Shown: positions 58,251 through 64,000 of the stretch, piece by piece | Numbering within the stretch: position 1 is the first letter of the stretch | Layout of the letters: each line of letters opens with the position of its first letter | Assembly (NCBI GenBank): GCA_036023115.1 | Contig: JAYKKT010000037.1 | Location: forward strand, 930,001-994,000 | DNA from: Brasenia schreberi | Lineage: Eukaryota; Streptophyta; Magnoliopsida; Nymphaeales; Cabombaceae | Direction: 5' to 3' | Length of the DNA stretch: 64,000 bases | Translations under genes and position numbers: made by a program | Notes under the pieces: generated by a model | What the model saw: only the letters and a program-made list of their open reading frames with translations | What the model was told of the DNA's origin: nothing | Databases searched by the model: none

Positions 58251-58367
58251 TGTTCTGTCGAAAGTAGATAAGGACAAAGTCATCCTAAATCCTTATAACT
58301 TCTAAAACCACCTTTCAAAGATTCCTATCCACATGTCTATCCTAGAGCTTATACAAACCTCGCCTAG
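58251..58367 (+). mobile_element. Internal sequence after gag, no protease or purine tract
   Basis: About 117 bases without a recognisable motif. The last bases are CCTCGCCTAG, not a purine tract, so LTR F is not this element's own 3' LTR unless the end of the interior was deleted. CCTAG (58363-58367) is a candidate TSD of F. Confidence 0.6.
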
Positions 58368-60723
58368 TGTAAACACCCCGAAATCCCACGAATTTCTTAA
58401 AACAAATCTGGTTTTGTAAAAGCAGCCCCAAAGGGCCATTTTGAGTCTGGAAACCCAGGAGCCTTCCAGACAACCCTGTATATATGTTTTAAACTTTATA
58501 TTTCAAAAACATATAATATGGCTTTTGAAAACCTTTTAAAGCATGTTTTGAAACCCTGAAGTGCCTTGGCCCGATCAAGACAGGACTAGGAGAGCTAAGA
58601 AGAGCCCGGAACCGGAGCACATATCGAGCCCAGCGCAGCAACTCTTGTATCTGATTCACACCCCAGGATCTCGAACGTCCAAGACCCTGTTCTTATCAAA
58701 ATAGCATTTGAAGTCATCTCCGGAAGGTAGAAACGGAGGCGGACGACTATGTTGGCGAAGACCCAACGCAGACGGAGTACTGATGCTGTCAGGCCCCACA
58801 CGAATCGTCCGTTTCGAACCCAGCTCGAAGGAGTCAGAGTTCAGTTTGGATTGGATCTGGACCATATATATCCAGATTCCAATCCAAACCCATATGTGGA
58901 CTTGGATTTGGATTTGGATCCAGAGATCCAATCCAATATCCATATCCATGGCCCACATCACCTTCTCATAAATGGAGGTGGGGCCCACTTGAAATTCACG
59001 TGGGATATTGGGCATGAGAGAGAGTGGGGGTGAAAAATATCAAGAGTGTTGTATTAAGCTTGACTTGTGTGTCAAGTTTGGGTTTAATCATGTGGGTTAG
59101 CCTAATTGAGTGGGTTTAAGCTTGTAATTAGCTAAAACCTAACCTAGGGCTGCACCAACATGGGGTGATCAAGGTCTATGGGCCATGCTAAGGGAGCTCC
59201 TTCACCTAAACCTAACCCAAAATGCCTAATCCTAGCCTAAACCCCTAATCCACCCCTAATCCCAACCTAATCACCTAACCCACTTCCCTAATCCCGTCCT
59301 AATCCCAACCTAATCACCTAACCCACTTCCCTAATCCTTCCCTAAACCTAGATTAATTTCCCTAATCCTAGCCTAAACCTAGCCTAATCACCTAACCTAG
59401 CTCACTAAACCTCACCCTAAAACCCAACCACCTAACCTAGCCCTAAACCCCTAAACCACCCATAGCCCACAATCTACCCAAACCCCTAGTTTTAAAATAT
59501 CTGGCCCAACCCTTTCCAGCCCACCTTATCTACATACCACCCTACCTAAACCACCTAACCACTACCCCAAGCCCAGCCCTAACCGACCTACCCATCCCCT
59601 ATTTAACCCCCCCCCTTTGGGGGCGGGTTTTAAAAAAGTGAAAACCCTCACCTCACCCAGCTGGGCCCTCTCCTTCTCCCACTTCCTCACCTAGCCGGGA
59701 CCACTCTCCATCACCTCCACCTGCTCCACCAGCCACACCGCCACCTTCCCTCTTCCATCCATCACCACCTCACCCAGCCGGACGCCACCACCTTCATCCC
59801 ACCGAACCAGTCGAGCTCCCATCAACACCCGGCTTCTCTCTTCATCCACCCGCCACTTCTCCCCATCCGGTAAGCCTTCTCTAACCCTATCTAAACCCTT
59901 CTCTACTACCTCTCCACTCCTAGCCACCCACCCTATCATCATCTCAGCCTTTGCCACCACCCTTTTCACCTAGCCGAACCTAGTATAACCTAAACTATTG
60001 GCCACTACCTAACTATTCTATCCCATTCGGCCTTCCCCTAGGTGTCCCATTCGGCCTTCCCATAAATTCACCTTTTAGGTCCAGTTTCCCTAAACTCTCA
60101 ACTCCCCTAGTGACCCTAAGAACTCACTTGTTCAGCCCCTTTAACCCCCCACCTTCGAGGCGCCTATCCCGCGCCCCACTTGCAGCCGGCCCGCACCTTT
60201 GATCACCTATCTTCGCGGAGCTCCCGTTTGCAGCCCAAGGCCAAGTCCACGCTCAAGCAAGACCTCTACGGACCAGCTACTCGTAAGTGTCTAAACTCGG
60301 TCTTTAGTTGTACACTTGCTTGAGATTCAATTTGATACGGGGTTGTAATAACGGAGCATAGTCTCCCCCCGCTTGTAATAACGTGGCTTGGCACAACCAC
60401 ACACGTGCACTCTCTTAGTCGTGCACGATTTTGAACACACACGGGCCTAATCAGCCCCTAATACCTAAGTCTATATATATACTTTCATTTTTGAAGGGTT
60501 TTGTTTAAGTTGGGTGCGTTGTCTTTCAATTCAAGGACTCACACACATTGAGCCTTCGCTCTTAGTTGAAAGGCCCAAGTAAGGGCCGACCTATACTATT
60601 TGGGTTTCATTTCATGTCGTGTGAGTAAGTCTTTCAATTCAAGCACTCTCACACACATTGAGCTTTCGCTCTTATTTGAAAGACCCAAGTAAGGGCCGAC
60701 CTATACTATTTGGGTTTCATTTC
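58368..60723 (+). mobile_element. LTR F, cut at its 3' side by LTR G
   Basis: Starts TGTAAACACCCCG. It follows LTRs D and E through the CCTAA tract (59110-59560), the promoter region, the CT/CA-rich middle and two copies of the ~108-bp repeat, then stops inside a repeat at TTTCATTTC. LTR G begins at the next base. The rest of F probably lies right of the window, beyond the nested element. ATTTC (60719-60723) is the candidate TSD for that element. Confidence 0.88.
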
Positions 60724-63700
60724 TGTAGACGCGCGAAAATCCCCGCCTCTTCGCCTCTTTCGGGGCTTGGAGTGGATCTTCTCGTGTGTCTAAGGCCTAT
60801 GTATACAAATAGGGCGTGCCAGCTAGCTTACTTAAGCTAGCGAAGATATTTTTATCACTGACTTCTAAACGTGGCGACTGTGAGCAAGTAAGCTCTTGTC
60901 GTCGCAGACCTTCTTGCGCCGATGCGCAAGGGTCAGTCTGTATGCTTTTGCAAAAATCGAGTTTTGGAGAGAAAGTCTACGAAGCGGTTCGAGGTGTCTA
61001 TTTCGGGTCTTTAAGATGCGATTGCATATTTTAGATCACGTGGATTTGCACGTGCCTAAGTCTTTTCTTTTATCCCTTTTTGGGTCGCCTAGTTTGTGTG
61101 TTATGAACACTCCACTACATGGGCGAATTCGAGCGGGGCTTGCTTCGATGCAATATGCGTCCTACCTCGTGGTATGGCGTAGATGCAATGCAAACTCACG
61201 CTACTCCAAAGGGAAAACCCGAAATGTAAAGACAATACTGAAGGGAAATAACAGAAGGGAAATAACCAAAGGGAAATAACCAAAGGGAAATAACCGAAGG
61301 GAAATATGTATATATCTTATGTATATGAGCCCTTACTCGGGTCTTGCAAATAAGAGCGAAGGCTCAATGTGGGTGCGTGCTTGAATTGAAAGACTTACTC
61401 ACACGACATGAAATGAAACCCAAATAGTATAGGTCGGCCCTTACTTGGGTCTTTCAAATAAGAGCGAAAGCTCAATGTGTGTGAGAGTGCTTGAATTAAA
61501 AGACTTACTCACACGACATGAAATGAAACCCAAATAGTATAGGTCGGCCCTTACTTGGGTCTTTCAAATAAGAGCGAAAGCTCAATGTGTGTGAGAGTGC
61601 TTGAATTAAAAGACTTACTCACACGACATGAAATGAAACCCAAATAGTATAGGTCGGCCCTTACTTGGGTCTTTCAAATAAGAGCGAAAGCTCAATGTGT
61701 GTGAGTGTTTGAATTGAAAGACAACGCACCGAACTTAAACAAAACCCTTCGAAAATGAAAGTATATATGTACACTTATATATTAGGGGCTGATTAGGCCC
61801 ATGTGTGCTAAAAATCGTGCACGACTAAGAGAGTGCACGTGTGTGGTTGTGCCAAGCCACGTTATTACAAGCGGGGGGAGACTATGCTCCGTTATTACAA
61901 CCCCGTATCAAATTGAATCTCAAGCAAGTATACAACTAAAGACCGAGTTTAGACACTTACGAGTAGCTAATCCGTAGAGGTCTTGCTTGAGCGTGGACTT
62001 GGCCTTGGGCTGCAAACGGGAGCTCCGCGAAGGTAAGCTGGTCAAGGGTGCTGGCCGGCTGCAAGTGGGGCGCGGGATAGGCGCCTCGGAGGTGGCCGGT
62101 GGCAAGTAGCTGGCGGCTCCAAGTAGGGGTTTAAAGTGGCTGAATGAGTGGACTCTTAGGGTCACTAGTGGAGTTGGGAGTTTAGGGAAGCTGGACCTAA
62201 AAGGTGAGCTGGTGGGAAGGCCGAATAGGACACCTAGGGGAGGGCCGAATGGGAGATGATGGCTAGGTAGTGGCTGGCATCTTGGGTTATACTAGGTTCG
62301 GCTAGGTTAAAGTGGTGGTGGCAAGGGGGCTGAGATGAAGGTAGGATGGGTGGCCAAGAGTGGAGAGGTGGAAGAGAGGGTCTTTGAGGGAGTTTGGGGC
62401 ACTTACCGAATGGGGAGAGGTGGCGGATGAAGTGGGAAGCAGGCGGGCAGGTGGCTGTTGGCTGGTTCGGTTGGGTGGAGGTGGTGGCGTCCGGCTGAGG
62501 GATGGTGGTGGTGGAGGGAAGAGGGAAAGTGGCGGTGCAGGTGGTGGCTGGTGGAGCAGGTGGAGCTGTTGGGGAGTGGTCTCGGCTGGGTGAGAGATGG
62601 GGAAGGAGAGGGCTCGGCTGGGTGGAATGGTGGTTCCCCCATGGAAAACCCCCCCACAAGGAGGGGGGTTTAAATAAGGGATGGGTAGGTCGGTTAGGGC
62701 TGGGCTGAGGGTAGTGGTTGGGTGGTTTAGGTAGGGTGGTATGTAGATAAGGTGGGCTGGAAGGGGTTGGGCCAGATATTTTAAAACTAGGGGTTTGGGT
62801 AAATCGTGGGCTAAGGGTGGTTTAGGGGTTTAGGGCTAGGTTAGGTGGTTGGGTTTTAGGGTGAGGTTTAGTGAGCTAGGTTAGGTGATTAGGCTAGGTT
62901 TAGGCTAGGATTAGGGGAATTAATCTAGGTTTAGGGAAGGATTAGGGAAGTGGGTTAGGTGATTAGGTTAGGATTAGGACGGGATTAGGGAAGTGGGTTA
63001 GGTGATTAGGTTCAGATTAGTGGTGGATTAGGGGTTTAGGCTAGGTTTAGGCATTTTAGGCTAGGTTTAGGTGAAGGAGCTCCCTTAGCATGGCCCATAG
63101 ACCTTGATCACCCCATGTTGGTGCAGCCCTAGGTTAGGTTTTAGCTAATTACAAGCTTAAACCCACTCAATTAGGCTAACCCACCTGATTAACCCAAACT
63201 TGACACACAAGTCAAGCTTAATACAACACTCTTGATATTTTTCACCCCCACTCTCTCTCATGCCCAATATCCCACGTGAATTTCAAGTGGGCCCCACCTC
63301 CATTTATGAGAAGGTGATGTGGGCCATGGATATGGATATTGGATTGGATCTCTGGATCCAAATCCAAATCCAAGTCCACATATGGGTTTGGATTGGAATC
63401 TGGATATATATGGTCCAGATCCAATCCAAACTGAACTCTGACTCCTTCGAGCTGGGTTCGAAACGGACGATTCGTGCGGGGCCTGACAGCATCAGTACTC
63501 CGTCTGCGTTGGGTCTTCGCCAACATGGTCGTCCGCCTCCGTTTCTGCCTTCCGGAGATGACTTCAAATGATATTTTGGTAAGAACAGGGTCTTGGACGT
63601 TCGAGATCCTGGGTGTGAATCAGATACAAGAGTTGCTGTGCCGGGCTTGACAGGTGCTCCGGTTCCGGGCTCTTCTTGGCTCTCTTGGTCCTGTCTTGAT

Positions 63701-63908
63701 CGGGCCAAGCCACTTCGGGGTTTCAAAACGTGTTTTAAAAAGGGTTTTCAAAAGCCATATTATATGTTTTAGAAAGATAAAGTTTAAAACATATGTACAG
63801 GGTTGTTTGGAAGGCTCCTGGGTTTCCAAACTCAAAATGGCCCTTTGGGGGCTGCTTGTATAAAACCAGATTTGTTTAATAAATTCGTGGGATTTCGGGG
63901 TGTTTACA
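60724..63908 (-). mobile_element. LTR G (3' LTR of a minus-strand element), 3.19 kb
   Basis: On the minus strand it runs from TGTAAACACCCCG at 63908 to GCGTCTACA at 60724. A purine tract (AAAGAGGGGCATC) lies directly to its right, so the element's interior extends beyond 64000. It is nearly identical to F near its start, less so in the CA-rich middle. Four ~110-bp repeats lie at 61370-61740. Together with F it forms a large inverted repeat. Confidence 0.92.
61370..61740 (-). repeat. ~110-bp tandem repeats in LTR G
   Basis: Three nearly identical and one or two diverged copies with ATAAGAGCGAAAGCTCAATG and GGTCGGCCCTTACTTGGG (plus-strand reading). Counterpart of the arrays in D, E and J. Confidence 0.9.
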
Positions 63909-64000
63909 GATGCCCCTCTTTAGCCTTGTCCAAATCGATTTGGATAAGGGCAAAGATAACAAACACCCCTTTTAATGTCTCCCTAGATCTAGCCACGAAG
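63909..64000 (-). mobile_element. Purine tract and 3' internal edge of the element with LTR G
   Basis: GGCTAAAGAGGGGCATC on the minus strand adjoins LTR G (63909-63925). The next bases match the pattern beside LTR A (AAATCGATTTGGATAAGGGC against AAATTTATTTGGATAATGGC). The window then ends. Confidence 0.8.

Noticed and set aside
58368..60723. LTR F as the 3' LTR that pairs with LTR E
   Set aside because: No purine tract precedes it, pol is absent, and a candidate TSD (CCTAG) suggests a separate nested insertion. Not excluded if the end of the interior was deleted.
1..64000. tRNA, rRNA or snoRNA genes and bacterial-style ribosome sites or operons
   Set aside because: No cloverleaf or rRNA sequence was recognised by eye, and the content is eukaryotic transposons; a tRNAscan run would settle the tRNA point.

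Overview
This is nuclear DNA from a seed plant, most likely a flowering plant, and it is almost entirely nested transposable elements. The evidence is Ty3/gypsy pol of the Tat type (two RNase H domains), a Ty1/copia pol, a plant LINE, hAT-type DNA elements, very long LTRs (1.9-3.5 kb), and captured pieces of plant genes (a pectin galacturonosyltransferase and an F-box gene). I see no complete cellular gene, no tRNA or rRNA and no CRISPR. The species cannot be told from the sequence.

Layout. 1-385: broken gag on the minus strand. It is the target into which a non-autonomous minus-strand element landed. That element has its 3' LTR at 386-3554 (A), its internal region at 3555-10317, and a truncated 5' LTR at 10318-12126 (C). 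A solo LTR (B, 5234-7909, TSD CACAC) sits inside it. 12127-19550: a decayed plus-strand copia element with a solo LTR in its gag (I, 12211-15440, TSD CCCCT). 20471-24018: solo LTR D (TSD ATAAT). 24024-28257: AT-rich DNA, a LINE fragment and a 1.1 kb hAT-like element (TSD ATTTTGGG). 28258-33560: a second pol-deleted element, plus strand, ending in LTR K. 34222-38812: minus-strand LTR M with solo LTR L nested in it. 38813-40284: LTR fragment J. 41791-44062: a hAT-like element holding F-box gene pieces. 44734-52893: the only element with recognisable gypsy pol (N, minus strand), interrupted by solo LTR H (45677-49026, TSD GTTGG). 52894 to the end: a young plus-strand element (5' LTR E, primer site, intact 558-aa gag), whose interior is interrupted by LTR F; F in turn is interrupted by minus-strand LTR G, which continues into an element beyond the window.

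How the parts relate. The large LTRs fall into two related groups. A/B/C/K/M/L/N belong mostly to pol-deleted or decayed elements. D/E/F/G/H/I/J are 3.2-3.5 kb and carry ~110-bp tandem repeats. LTR ends start TGTAAACACC and end GTCTACA or a variant, and where the element is present a purine tract close to AAAGAGGGGCATC precedes the LTR. Pol-deleted copies keep gag-like sequence, a G-patch domain, the last codons of pol, and the 3' untranslated region. They would need reverse transcriptase and integrase from relatives such as N.

The most interesting signal is in LTRs A, B and K. Between a conserved start and a conserved promoter/U5 half, each carries a different, apparently captured, coding-like segment. 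In A it is clearly a galacturonosyltransferase (GAUT) fragment. Together with the F-box fragment in the hAT-like element, this suggests repeated gene capture in one locus.
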